The notes under the pieces: model-generated
Told to the model about the DNA's origin: nothing
Seen by the model: the letters and a program-made list of their open reading frames with translations, nothing else
Databases searched by the model: none
In this document: positions 1 through 11,223 of the stretch, in pieces
How positions within the stretch are numbered: position 1 is the stretch's first letter
How the letters are laid out: each line of letters opens with the position of its first letter
Assembly: GCA_026874595.1 (NCBI GenBank)
Contig: CM049309.1
Location: 21,054,033-21,118,032 of the forward strand
Direction of reading: 5' to 3'
Length of the DNA stretch: 64,000 nucleotides
Source: Sipunculus nudus
Lineage: Eukaryota > Annelida > Sipuncula > Golfingiida > Sipunculidae
Program-made: the position numbers and the translations under genes

Positions 1-24
1 CTGTGCAAACATGGATACAAAAAT
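1..24 (+). other. Window edge with residual D terminus
   Basis: The first 12 bases resemble the inside of a family D monomer (CTGTGCAAACATGG) and run directly into GGATACAA, the last bases of family D. The satellite follows at once, as it does at 28590 where a whole D element abuts the same satellite. I read this as a D copy that lost its body by deletion before the window edge. The stretch is short, so the reading is tentative. Confidence 0.45.
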
Positions 25-1380
25 ACAGGTGGCTCCACCAGTCTGCAGAAACTAATAAAAACACTTAATGTTCAATATCCATGCAAAAAATCATGGTGAT
101 CTCCCCATTAGTTGTTCAGATACTTCAGTTTTTGTATCAAATTGTCCATTATTCTGAGGGATACTTCGGAGTCCTATAGCTTGAAGGATATGGGTAACAG
201 AGACCTAATTTCAAGTTTCCACAGGCACCTTTCATGGGCCTCCTTGCATGACAAGAATGAAGATTCTAGGTCCAGTTGTTGCGATTTGTACCCTGTTGAC
301 AGATAACCACATCTTTAAAGGTCTCAAAAAAAAGAAAAAAATTCGTAAAAATTTGAAAAAAAATAGAGGTGGCACACCCAGTCTGCAGAAACTGATGGAA
401 CAGCTCATGATCAATATGTATGCCGAAAATCATGACCATCAGTGTTGTAGTTATTGAAATACTGCAGTTTTTTGTATCAAATTTTCCATTATTCTGGGGG
501 GGGGGTATTTTGGACCCATACAGCTTAAAGAATATGGGTAACAGAGACCTAATTTCAAGTTTCCATGGAGATTTTTCATGGGTCTCCCTGTGTGTCAAGA
601 ATGAAGATTCTTGGTCCAGTTTTTATGATTTGTGCCCTGTTAACAGACGTTCATATCTTTAAAGGTCTCAAAAATACAGAAAAATTTCGTAAAAAAAAAC
701 CGAACAAATACAGGTGGTGCCACCAGTCTGCAGAAAATTATGAAACACTCCATGATCAATATCCATGCAAACAATTATGGTTATCTCTGCATTAGTTGTT
801 CAGATACTTTAGCTTTTGTATCAAATTTTCCATTATTCTGAGCTGTTCTTTGGAGTGCCATAGCTCAAAGGATATGGGTAACAGAGACCAAATTTCAGGT
901 TTCCATGGAGACTTATCATGGGTTTCCTGTGTGTCAAGAACAAAGATTCTAGGTCCAGTCGTTACCATTTGTACCCTGTTGACAGATAACTACATCCTTA
1001 AAGGTCTCAAAAATGGAGAAAACAATTCGTGAACATTGAAAAATACAGGTGGCGCCACCAGTCTGCACAAACTGATGAAACATCTCATGATCAATATGTA
1101 TGTCGAAAATCATGACCATCAGTCAAGTAGTTAATGAGATATTGAAGTTTTTGTATGAAATTTTTGACTATTCTGGGGGGTAATTTTGGGCCCCATAGCT
1201 CGAAGGATATGGGTAACAGAGACCTAATTTCTGGTTTCCATGGAGACTTTTCATAGGTCTCTCAGTGTGTCGAAAATGAAGATTCTAGGTCCAGTCGTTA
1301 CAATTTGTGCCACGCTAACAGATGACAGCATCCTCAAAGGTCTCAAAAATAGAGGAAAAAATCGTAAAAAATCAAACAGT
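25..1380 (+). repeat. 336-bp satellite, divergent monomers
   Basis: Four diverged monomers begin with AGGTGGC-type palindromes near 25, 365, 710 and 1045. Each holds the same landmarks in order: the palindrome, CTGCAGAAACTGATG, CATGATCAATATG, a G-run (CTGGGGGG), TATGGGTAACAGAGACC, then TTCTAGGTCCAG and CTCAAAAATAGAG before the next palindrome. They differ from each other far more than the units downstream. The block is a close paralogue of 28600-29540. The short open frames here are by-products of monomer sequence. Confidence 0.93.
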
Positions 1381-4300
1381 ACAGGTGGCGCCACCAGTCT
1401 GCAGGAACTGATCGAACATCTCATGATCAATATGTATGCCAAAAATGAAGACCATCAGTGATGTAGTTATTGAAATATTGAAGTTTTTGTATGAATTTTT
1501 TAACTTTTCTGGGGGGTACTTTGGGGCCCCATAGCTCGAAGGATATGGGTAACAGAGACCTAATTTCTGGTTTCCAAGGAGATTTTTCATGGACCTCTCA
1601 GTGTGTCAAGAATTAAGATTCTAAGTCCAGTCTTTATGATTTGTGCCTTGTTAACAGACGTTCACATTTTTAAAGGTCTCAAAAATAGAGAAAAAAATTC
1701 GTAAAAAATCGAAAAATACAGGTGGCGCCACCAGTCTGCAGGAAGTGATGTAACATCTCATGATCAATATGTATGTCGAAAATCATGACCATCAGTGATG
1801 TAGTTAATGAGATATTGAAGTTTTTGTATGAAATTTTTGACTATTCTGGGGGGTAATTTTGGGCCCCATAGCTCGAAGGATATGGGTAACAGAGACCTAA
1901 TTTCTGGTTTCCATGGAGACTTTTCATAGGTCTCTCAGTGTGTCGAAAATGAAGATTCTAGGTCCAGTCGTTACGATTTGTGCCACGCTAACAGATGACA
2001 GCATCCTCAAAGGTCTCAAAAATAGAGGAAAAAATCGTAAAAAATCAAACAGTACAGGTGGCGCCACCAGTCTGCAGGAACTGATCGAACATCTCATGAT
2101 CAATATGTATTCCAAAAATGAAGACCATCAGTGATGTAGTTATTGAAATATTGAAGTTTTTGTATGAAATTTTTTACTATTCTGGGGGGTACTTTGGGGC
2201 CCCATAGCTCGAAGGATATGGGTAACAGAGACCTAATTTCTGGTTTCCAAGGAGATTTTTCATGGACCTCTCAGTGTGTCAAGAATTAAGATTCTAAGTC
2301 CAGTCTTTATGATTTGTGCCTTGTTAACAGTCGTTCACATTTTTAAAGGTCTCAAAAATAGAGAAAAAAATTCGTAAAAAATCGAAAAATACAGGTGGCG
2401 CCACCAGTCTGCAGGAAGTGATGTAACATCTCATGATCAATATGTATGTCGAAAATCATGACCATCAGTGATGTAGTTAATGAGATATTGAAGTTTTTGT
2501 ATGAAATTTTTGACTATTCTGGGGGGTAATTTTGGGCCCCATAGCTCGAAGGATATGGGTAACAGAGACCTAATTTCTGGTTTCCATGGAGACTTTTCAT
2601 AGGTCTCTCAGTGTGTCGAAAATGAAGATTCTAGGTCCAGTCGTTACGATTTGTGCCACGCTAACAGATGACAGCATCCTCAAAGGTCTCAAAAATAGAG
2701 GAAAAAATCGTAAAAAATCAAACAGTACAGGTGGCGGCACCAGTCTGCAGGAACTGATCGAACATCTCATGATCAATATGTATGCCAAAAATGAAGACCA
2801 TCAGTGATGTAGTTATTGAAATATTGAAGTTTTTGTATGAAATTTTTTACTATTCTGGGGGGTACTTTGGGGCCCCATAGCTCGAAGGATATGGGTAACA
2901 GAGACCTAATTTCTGGTTTCCAAGGAGATTTTTCATGGACCTCTCAGTGTGTCAAGAATTAAGATTCTAAGTCCAGTCTTTATGATTTGTGCCTTGTTAA
3001 CAGACGTTCACATTTTTAAAGGTCTCAAAAATAGAGAAAAAAATTCGTAAAAAATCGAAAAATACAGGTGGCGCCACCAGTCTGCAGGAAGTGATGTAAC
3101 ATCTCATGATCAATATGTATGTCGAAAATCATGACCATCAGTGATGTAGTTAATGAGATATTGAAGTTTTTGTATGAAATTTTTGACTATTCTGGGGGGT
3201 AATTTTGGGCCCCATAGCTCGAAGGATATGGGTAACAGAGACCTAATTTCTGGTTTCCATGGAGACTTTTCATAGGTCTCTCAGTGTGTCGAAAATGAAG
3301 ATTCTAGGTCCAGTCGTTACGATTTGTGCCACGCTAACAGATGACAGCATCCTCAAAGGTCTCAAAAATAGAGGAAAAAATCGTAAAAAATCAAACAGTA
3401 CAGGTGGCACCACCAGTCTCCAGGAACTGATCGAACATCTCATGATCAATATGTATTCCAAAAATGAAGACCATCAGTGATGTAGTTATTGAAATATTGA
3501 AGTTTTTGTATGAAATTTTTTACTATTCTGGAGGGTACTTTGGGGCCCCATAGCTCGAAGGATATGGGTAACAGAGACCTAATTTCTGGTTTCCAAGGAG
3601 ATTTTTCATGGACCTCTCAGTGTGTCAAGAATTAAGATTCTAAGTCCAGTCTTTATGATTTGTGCCTTGTTAACAGACGTTCACATTTTTAAAGGTCTCA
3701 AAAATAGAGAAAAAAATTCGTAACAAAAATCGAAAAATACAGGTGGCGCCACCAGTCTGCAGGAAGTGATGTAACAACTCATGATCAATATGTATGTCGA
3801 AAATCATGACCATCAGTGATGTAGTTAATGAGATATTGAAGTTTTTGTATGAAATTTTTGACTATTCTGGGGGGTAATTTTGGGCCCCATAGCTCGAAGG
3901 ATATGGGTAACAGAGACCTAATTTCTGGTTTCCATGGAGACTTTTCATAGGTCTCTCAGTGTGTCGAAAATGAAGATTCTAGGTCCAGTCGTTACGATTT
4001 GTGCCACGCTAACAGATGACAGCATCCTCAAAGGTCTCAAAAATAGAGGAAAAAATCGTAAAAAATCAAACAGTACAGGTGGCGCCACCAGTCTGCAGGA
4101 ACTGATCGAACATCTCATGATCAATATGTATTCCAAAAATGAAGACCATCAGTGATGTAGTTATTGAAATATTGAAGTTTTTGTATGAAATTTTTTACTA
4201 TTCTGGGGGGTACTTTGGGGCCCCATAGCTCGAAGGATATGGGTAACAGAGACCTAATTTCTGGTTTCCAAGGAGATTTTTCATGGACCTCTCAGTGTGT

Positions 4301-4554
4301 CAAGAATTAAGATTCTAAGTCCAGTCTTTATGATTTGTGCCTTGTTAACAGATGTTCACATTTTTAAAGGTCTCAAAAATAGAGAAAAAAATTCGTAAAA
4401 AATCGAAAAATACAGGTGGCGCCACCAGTCTGCAGGAAGTGATGTAACATCTCATGATCAATATGTATGCCAAAATCATGACCATCAGTCAAGTAGTTAA
4501 TGAGATATTGAAGTTTTTGTATGGAATTTTTTACTTTTCTGGGGGGTACTTTGG
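1381..4554 (+). repeat. Higher-order 673-bp satellite array (dimers of 336 bp)
   Basis: Two alternating monomer types form a dimer. Type I starts ACAGGTGGCGCC and has GGAACTGATCGAAC; type II has GGAAGTGATGTAAC. Type I starts at 1381, 2054, 2727, 3400 and 4075; type II at 1718, 2391, 3064, 3739 and 4412. The period is 673, 673, 673 and 675 bp. Units are nearly identical, with a few substitutions (in the palindromes at 2727 and 3400) and a short insertion near 3724, which points to recent amplification or gene conversion. The last monomer breaks off at 4554. A 73-codon frame and an antisense 63-codon frame recur in each unit because the units are copies. Confidence 0.96.
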
Positions 4555-6278
4555 TGTAAGAGGAAGAGGTAATAAAGGCCATGGTTGGTTTATATGATTG
4601 GTTTGTATTGATGAGCAAGAAATTGTTGCAAAAAATATTTGTGACCTGACCATGCATTTACTAATGTTGAAACTAAAGCATGTGAGCAGTTTGTGAACAA
4701 ATGATCTGTACTATTACCATGATCATTAGTTGGTTTTTTGATTAACTGTTGACATTTCAGTAGTTTACACATTTTTTCAATTGAATATATTTTTTTGTAT
4801 AATATATATTATTAAATATATATGTATTTTTTTTTATGAAATGTATACGGTTGAAATATAGCTAATTAACAACATAAAACAGGGCGAAAAAAGCCTGATC
4901 TCAAATTCTGCTGAGGCAGGAAAATAATGAACAAATGTTTGTATTAAATCCTCATTTTTTTATCACATCAATTATTTTCTAATTTAAGTTTATATTTCCA
5001 TACATTTCCAATTTAACATATATATCTGAATATAAAAGTTGATTCATAATTCTCAATTGCATCATCATAAATCTCAATCTTGTCAGATAACACCACATAA
5101 TGCATACAAATGTTTATTTATTTTTTACCACAAAAATATATCTTTTAAATCTGCAAAACAATAAATATCTAAAAATAATACTTGACTTAGATTTCACAAT
5201 TTTTAATTGTGTTTTTATTTATCCATAATGTGCTTCATATTTTATAATAGTTTAAGCATACTGATGGGTTCAATTATATTTGTTAAAATCATTTAAAAGA
5301 AAAATTGATTTCTTTAAAAATGCTACATTACACAACATTGCATCTTCTGGATTATACCTTGAATTTTTTTTTCAAGGAAAGTTTTTGCATATCGGAGTGG
5401 AAACAGCATTACAATTAAGGAGATACAGTGAAAACAATAACAATTACTGCATAACACTTGGTGGGTTGGGTTTGTAGGGGGGGGAGGGGGGGTTATTGGG
5501 GTGGTGATATGAGAATAACTGTACACCTGTCACAGCAGGGGATCTCCCCCAGTGACTGTAACAAATCAGAAACCCTGGCATAGCTGACTTCCAGTGACCA
5601 GGAGTGGGACCCTGCATCTGTAATCAAAGCAAGTGACTACAGAAAAAAAAATCAATAACTAGCTTAATTTTCAAGCTTTTATTTTCAAATTTCAGATTTA
5701 GACAAACTAAATATTTATGTTTACATGCTGTGAAAATTAAATCAATGGTGCTTACAGGAAAAAAACGTGCCATGGTCAAAGTTGGGCAAAATTTAAGGAA
5801 CTGATTTTTTTTTTATGCTAATAACTTAAAAAAAATCCAAAATTCAGATCTAATTTTGGGTAAACAATTGAATCTTAATTAAACATAGTTATATACTTGA
5901 GAAAATAGACTCTAGTTTCAAAATTTTTCATGTTAAGTGAGTTACTATTTTTCTGATTTTTTACAAAGTCCATTATGTTTGGGCCCATAACTTAAAGAAT
6001 TTATACTTTACAGACTTAATTTCTGGCATGTACATAGGAACTATATAGAGGAATATTTATGGTAAATATGAGGAAAAACTGATGAGTGGTTTTGATATTA
6101 GGCAGTCCTGAATTGTGAAAATAGGATTTTAATAAAAAATTGAGGTTTTTCCTTAATTTCTCAAAGGAACGAAGTCGCAAAGCCCCAATTTTCGGCTTGG
6201 TAGGAGATCTTGGGGACATCTAACATTATGCTGAATTTTGGATTCCTAGGTCTTATGGTTTCAAAACGTGCCACATCT

Positions 6279-6316
6279 ACGGACGGACGGACGGACAGAC
6301 GGACGGACGACGGACC
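6279..6316 (+). repeat. ACGG/ACAG tetranucleotide tract
   Basis: Imperfect (ACGG)n with ACAG variants lies just inside the C 3' hairpin. The same position holds such a tract in the other C copies and in families B, I and K. Tetranucleotide tracts of this kind are known in bivalve pearl-type elements. Confidence 0.95.
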
Positions 6317-6325
6317 ACGACTATA

Positions 6326-6352
6326 GCTCAGATGACTTATAGTCAGCTGAGC
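6326..6352 (+). other. Family C 3' terminal hairpin
   Basis: GCTCAGATGACT, three bases, then AGTCAGCTGAGC: a 12-bp stem with one mismatch. The right arm is complementary to GCTCAGCTGAC near the C 5' end. CTAA follows directly, matching the CTRR rule of Helitron 3' ends, although the usual spacer between hairpin and CTRR is absent. Confidence 0.88.
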
Positions 6353-6361
6353 TAAAAATTA

Positions 6362-6670
6362 GGTTAGTCATTAAATTTTTTCAGGGGCTCTATTGTATTC
6401 ATTTGCCATTTCATGCAAGCTCCAGGCTTCCCACTGCTGGTTACAACAGCCCTGCCAGGGTAACCTTATAAGTGATGCCACAACATTCCAGCATCCCTGC
6501 TGTGACAGGTGTACAGTTATTCTTATGTCACCCCCCCCCCCCCTTCAATCATATCAACCATCCACGACCTATATTACCTGTTCCTCTCACACTTTATCTC
6601 CATTTATTATTTTAGATTTTACCTTCAAGGTCAGCTTCAGCTGAGCACAGTAACCCATAGGTCCCTTGTT
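6362..6670 (-). mobile_element. Inverted 5' fragment of family C
   Basis: Read on the minus strand this starts AACAAGGGACCTATGGG, has the CTCAGCTGA arm, continues with CCTTGAAGGTAAAA and GGAGATAAAGTGTGAG, passes a G-run (polyC near 6530 on the plus strand), and ends near CAATAGAGCC. It matches 30866-31745 in that order, with gaps. It lies immediately beyond the 3' end of the plus-strand C copy, giving a tail-to-tail pair of different completeness. Confidence 0.8.
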
Positions 6671-7110
6671 GACTGTTGAATTTAATAGGGTAGCATGTAT
6701 ATCACAAGTACAAAGAAGTACAAGCATCAATGACACAAATATCACTCCTGAAATACTGGCATGGATTGCAGTAAAATAATTTTAGGTGTTTGATATGAAT
6801 TCAAACCCATCTTGAGCTGCACAGATGTATGAAACCCAAAACAATTGTAGTTTGTACCACAAGTCTTGTAAATGATTTAGCTATCTGAAATGTATAAATA
6901 TGCCCATTTTCTATCTGATATGTCAAACCTCTCTTGAAAAATAATCAGGGATATACATGGTGCAAAAATTATTGTAGGTAGCCCCATTGGTCTTGTAATG
7001 GATGAAGCTATCCTAAATGTAGAATTAAATAAATTTTCAGAATTATATAGCAAATTCTGCCTGAGAAATCAGCAGGGATATACACTATGCAAAAATTAAT
7101 ATTTATTTAT
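6671..7110 (+). repeat. Decayed E-like monomers
   Basis: Phrases such as ACACAAATATCACTCCTGAAAT, TGGCATGGAT, CAGGGATATACA and TGTAGGTAGCCCCATTGG resemble the leading monomers of family E at 9160-9480 and 51431-51620. The palindrome has decayed here. No element ends are visible. Confidence 0.55.
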
Positions 7111-7701
7111 GTTCATATCGCTTGTCATTTCCTTTAAATAAATTTTATAGATTACTTGAAACTTTTTTTAAGCATGACAGATTGACAGTTATCTCATGTA
7201 ATTACTTTAAAGTATTACTCATTGTAGGATCCAAAATATGGGATAACTGATATCATATGCATTGATCAATTATAAAATATGCTTTGAATTTTAGTCCACT
7301 GCATGCATTTGCATTGCTACAATGCATGCATATTGCATTAAGGGTGGTTTTAGGATTCCTTTCTTGCTTAAGGATATTTTCCTTGAGTAAGTAAATATTC
7401 CATAAACATTTGGAATAATAGATAAATTTTCCTACCCCACTCCCAAATGGCTTAAAACAAGAAAATATTTTTAAGAAACTATTCCTTATTTTAAGTCCAA
7501 TTTTCTTATTTAAATTAAATTTCCTTGTTTGTTTCTTATTTAAGATAATTTTCCTTGTTTGTTTCCTAGGTCCTAGCAAGAAAATATTTCTAGTTTTTCC
7601 AAGTAAAATTTTCTAGATTATATTTAAGGAAATATTTCTTGCCTCACTCCCAAGGATATTTTACTTATATAAAGTTTTTTTTTCATATTATAAGAAAGTG
7701 A
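7111..7701. other. AT-rich spacer with short imperfect repeats
   Basis: No gene is seen. The stretch holds several imperfect copies of AAGAAAATATTT / AAGGAAATATTTCTTG and their reverse complements (7370-7670), plus a TGCATGCA-rich patch at 7250-7345. The repeats are loosely spaced and do not form a clear array. It may be part of the transposon whose transposase relic begins at 7702, but I cannot define ends. Confidence 0.45.
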
Positions 7702-8060
7702 TTTTTGGCAGTGCAGTGTTGCAATGCAGCAGGTGACAACAAGATACACCCCCTGGTGATCAGCAAGTCCATCTAACCGCAATGTTTCACACACCTAAAA
7801 ATTTCGAATTTACCATTCACATTTGAAGCTCAGAAAAATGCGTCGATGAGTAGACACCTGTTCACAAACTGGTTTCACCAAGAATTCGTGTCATCTGTTC
7901 GACAATTTTCCCAGGAAACCATTAAGAAGACACCATCCCATGCCCTGCTGCTTGTAGACAACAGCCGAGCGCATCCTCGGGAGAAATAAATGCGCACCGC
8001 TGATGGGAACATCTGGTGTTTATTCCTTCCCTAACTGCACAAGACTGATCTTGGCCAATT
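7702..8060 (+). pseudogene. pogo/Tigger-type (DDE_1) transposase fragment, broken
   Basis: One plus frame reads CNAAGDNKIHPLVISKS, a stop at 7768, then QCFTHLKISNLPF, FTNWFHQEFV and HALLLVDNSRAHPRE, a stop near 7987, then TADGNIWCLFLP. Near 8030 a one-base slip restores PNCTRLI. The order matches the pogo/Tigger/jerky DDE_1 transposase core: the 'GxxKxxPLVIGKS' strand, the 'W..EFV' helix, the LLLxDNxxAHP box carrying the second catalytic Asp, and 'GNI...FLPPNCT'. The N-terminal DNA-binding domains and first Asp are not found. Two stops and a frameshift make it a dead relic, probably part of an old Tc1/mariner-superfamily element. Its frame is too broken to appear as a long ORF. The superfamily call is firm; the subfamily is not. 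Confidence 0.82.
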
Positions 8061-8689
8061 ATACTCAGTAATAAATCCAGTATCTTTTGTATGTTAAATA
8101 GTTCACATCAGTCCTAATGGGTCATAATCTAATTATGTTTTTCCTTTCACAATGGCACAATGAAATAAATTTGAACCTGACTGACGTTGTTCACCCAAAC
8201 ATGGTATATTGTGTGGGGAAATTTGGCAACTTTGATATTTTTGTGGACAGGCCAGGAAAAAATATTTGTTGACAGTTTAAGATTAACACAGAATAGTAAT
8301 TGAGAAAGCCTGGTTAAGTTGAGCATAACTGTAGCCTTGGTTTTGTGGGCTGTCACTTGTATACCTTAAGCCACTTGTGGATGTGGAAGCTGATATGCAA
8401 CCAGTGTTTGGGGTGATCTCCCTCAATTATGCAGAAAACTGACATTTCATTTTTATAAAGAGTAAGGTGTTGATGCCCTGTTATGAAGATTCTCTTGACA
8501 TGCTAATTTCTAGTGGGTGCTACCTCCTTGACATTTGCCAAAAATATTACCCAAATTTGGGCCCTAAATTTGACGATCTGCTGTCTTTGATGATATTCAT
8601 TTGAATTATTATTTAATACACATTCTTTGATATGTTAAAAATATCCTGTTGATTTCATAACTTTCTTCAGAACTTTCCTGTTTTCACTT
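8061..8689. other. Gene-free stretch, mostly unassigned
   Basis: Unique-looking AT-rich DNA. A 69-codon minus-strand frame (8147-8356) has no recognisable family. The last part (from about 8460) probably belongs to the decayed C element whose 3' end follows, but only the terminus is clear. Confidence 0.4.
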
Positions 8690-8797
8690 GATTTGTAGGT
8701 CCAATGGTTTCAAAACATGCCCTGTTAATGGCCAGACGGATGACAGACATAGGACCCCAACTAAAGCTCAGATGACATAGTCAGCTGAGCTCAAAAA
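8690..8797 (+). mobile_element. Old family C 3' end
   Basis: TTTGTAGGTCCAATGGTTTCAA corresponds to the C phrase before its microsatellite; a degenerate GACGGATGACAGAC tract follows, then GCTCAGATGACATAGTCAGCTGAGCTC, the C hairpin with a shortened loop. More decayed than the other C ends in the window. Confidence 0.75.
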
Positions 8798-9035
8798 ATT
8801 ATTTCCGTCTATTTACAATAGAGCTATGAATGTATTAAATGAAACCCATATCAAAGATGAGGAAATGATTAAATTCATTTTAGGTTTTGCAGAAGATAAT
8901 AACACTATCAACTGTCAGTCAAAGCCTGATACACGATTCTTAGGCAAATAAATTGGTTATTGCATCAAACCAGATGGTGGAACCATATTTTACATTCTAC
9001 TTATATTTAACAACAGAGCTGTCATGTATATATGA
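8798..9035. other. Short unassigned spacer
   Basis: AT-rich DNA between the old C end and the E 5' end. No gene, repeat or hairpin recognised. Confidence 0.4.
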
Positions 9036-9559
9036 ACAAGGCCTACAGGCCTAATGCGAACCTGTGCATCTGGAAATACACCAGGTATAATGCTTCAATG
9101 CTGGACCATTACTTCTCATGTATATGAACAATGCAAGTACTAAACATTTTGAATAAGACACAATTACACAAACATTACTGCTGAAATTCTGCCATGGGTG
9201 CACACAACACAAAAATGATTGTAGCTGGCACTGCCACTCTTGTATACAACAAAGTTATCAGGGATATATACATATGCCGAATTTCAGACTCATATATCAA
9301 ACCCCTCCTGAAAATAAGCTGTAGGGGCACCACCTGTCTTGTATATGACAAAGCTATTAGATAAGTATATATATGCCCAATTTAAGGCTGATATATCAAA
9401 TTCCTCTGTAGAAATAAGCAGGCACATACACTGTGCAAAAGTCATTGTAGGTGGCGACACTTGTCTTGTGAACGAGAAAGCCATCAAAGACACATAGAGA
9501 GGTCAAAATATCAGGCCAATACATCAAACTTACCTTGAGTCTGATGCATGGGGCTGACC

Positions 9560-10190
9560 AGGCTTAGGTGAGAAAGGCAGTTGCTCCGACTGAACTGTGA
9601 CAATTTTGCTGGCTCAGTCTACTGCACTGAGTGAACTCATGACCTGCACCTGGCTAGACTGAGTGAACTTTTGACCTTTACCTGACTGCACTGAGTGAAC
9701 TCTTGACCTGTTGCATAGTCTGACACAGTTGGCACTCTGCCAAAGCTATAAATAGATCCAGGCTGAACTTTGGTGCCAAATCTGATGCAGTATGCAGTCT
9801 GCCAATGCTATAAATAGAATGCAGCTACTGCATTGAGTAAACTCCTGACCCATACCTGGCTGCACTGAGTGAACTCTTGACTTGTTCCCTAATCTGACAC
9901 AGTTGGTAGTCTGACAGAGCTATAAATAGATCCAGACTGACCTCTAGCCTGTTGCCAAATCTGAAATAGTAGCCACACCATTGCATAAGCTCATGCAGGG
10001 GCCCTGCCCTGAGGGGCATGACACCCATGAATGATCACATGGTGCCCATGACGTGTTCACATGTCAGCCATGAGGTGATCACATGCCTTGTGCTTGGCTG
10101 CACTGATTGAACTCTTGACCTATATCTGGCTGCACTGAATGAACTCTTGATCTGTTGCCAAATCTGAAACAGTTGGCAGTTTCTCAACCT
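9560..10190 (+). repeat. Short tandem repeats inside E with CTATAAATAG motifs
   Basis: CTGCACTGAGTGAACTCTTGACC recurs with small changes near 9620, 9690, 9865 and 10105, alternating with AATCTGACACAGTTGGCAGT and CTATAAATAGATCCAG. CTATAAATAG or close forms occur near 9746, 9809 and 9909, and again near 51691, 51757 and 51869. A second small repeat, CCCATGAGGTGATCACATG, is at 10020-10085. CTATAAATAG fits the MEF2 consensus and also resembles a TATA box; whether anything binds it is unknown. Confidence 0.8.
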
Positions 10191-11223
10191 ATTAAAGATA
10201 CACAATCTTGGCCTGATGGAAAACTGTTATCACATACTGAAAGACTTTGGCTAAAATGCTTTTTTTTCAAGCTGACATATTCAAAAACTTGTTATCAAAA
10301 TATCTAGAATGATAAAAGATGCAGTCCTTTTATTGTTTAAGGTCCAATACTTCTGCAAAAAATTCATTCAAGTAAATTTGAACAAAGGCCACCAAAGAAT
10401 AACTTTTGTCCAATGTTACAGAAGTTATAATTGAAACAATAATTTTGTGGAACAGTTTTGCAGTCCTCAGTTTGAAATAGACATAATAATGGCCATAAGA
10501 CCAACTTAAGCTTTTCTGATATGATTGAAAGAACCATGTCCTAGGATAGTTCTTTTGAAAAATTGAACGAATCAACTTGAAAGTTTCATAATTAACATTT
10601 TAAGCTGAAAGAGGCTAAAATTGTGAGGTTTTGCCCATAAAAAACAGGTCAATGTAGGTGGCACCACAAAATCTGCAACTTCAAATATTAGTCATGTGAC
10701 CATCATTTGCACAATACTTGGTAATGCTAGCTTCTGCATTTCTGAATTTACTTTGTCAGTAAGCTTATTTGGCCAAATGACTGTTCAAATTCATGTAACT
10801 CCACTAAAATTCATCAAATGCAAACCATTTGAACAAACTTGAGAGGGCTTGTCTCTGGGATAATTTCTGTAAAATATTGAACAATATGGCTGGACCGTTT
10901 ATATGAAGACTTTTAAAAGTTTTTCAGCTTTTTCCCTGTAATATCTAATTAAATGCAGATAGTAAAAAAATAAGCAGAATCCCACAAAATTTTATATGTG
11001 ACAGATTATTGCATAAAATCTGGGTCTGGTAGCTCCTGCTATTCCTGAGAAATTATGGGTTAATGTACAGATGACCAATGACCCCAGTACAAAAAAAGGT
11101 CAATGCAGGTGGCACCACCAATACCTGAATTTCATACTGTATATTCTGAAATATTAGTTTGGATTTTATTTTCGTGGTTTTTGTGGAAAATGTTAATCCA
11201 CGAATTCATGATTCCCACGAAAA

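Larger units (their letters stand above)
4555..6359 (+). mobile_element. Family C element, 5' end deleted
   Basis: From TGTAAGAGGAAGAGG at 4555 this matches the body of the complete C copy at 30866-32479, so the first ~80 bp of C and the adjoining satellite were lost in one deletion. The body is AT-rich, with a G-run near 5477, and has part of a ~690-bp C monomer. The 3' end is intact: an ACGG/ACAG tract, then the hairpin GCTCAGATGACT-TAT-AGTCAGCTGAGC, then TAAAAAT. No transposase or Rep-helicase reading frame is present, so the copy is non-autonomous. The open frames at 5280-5526 show no family resemblance. Confidence 0.85.

Noticed and set aside
1240-4155. A 73-codon frame repeated five times with an antisense 63-codon frame
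   Set aside because: It sits in nearly identical satellite units; both strands are open because of monomer sequence, and diverged monomers break it. No protein family resemblance.
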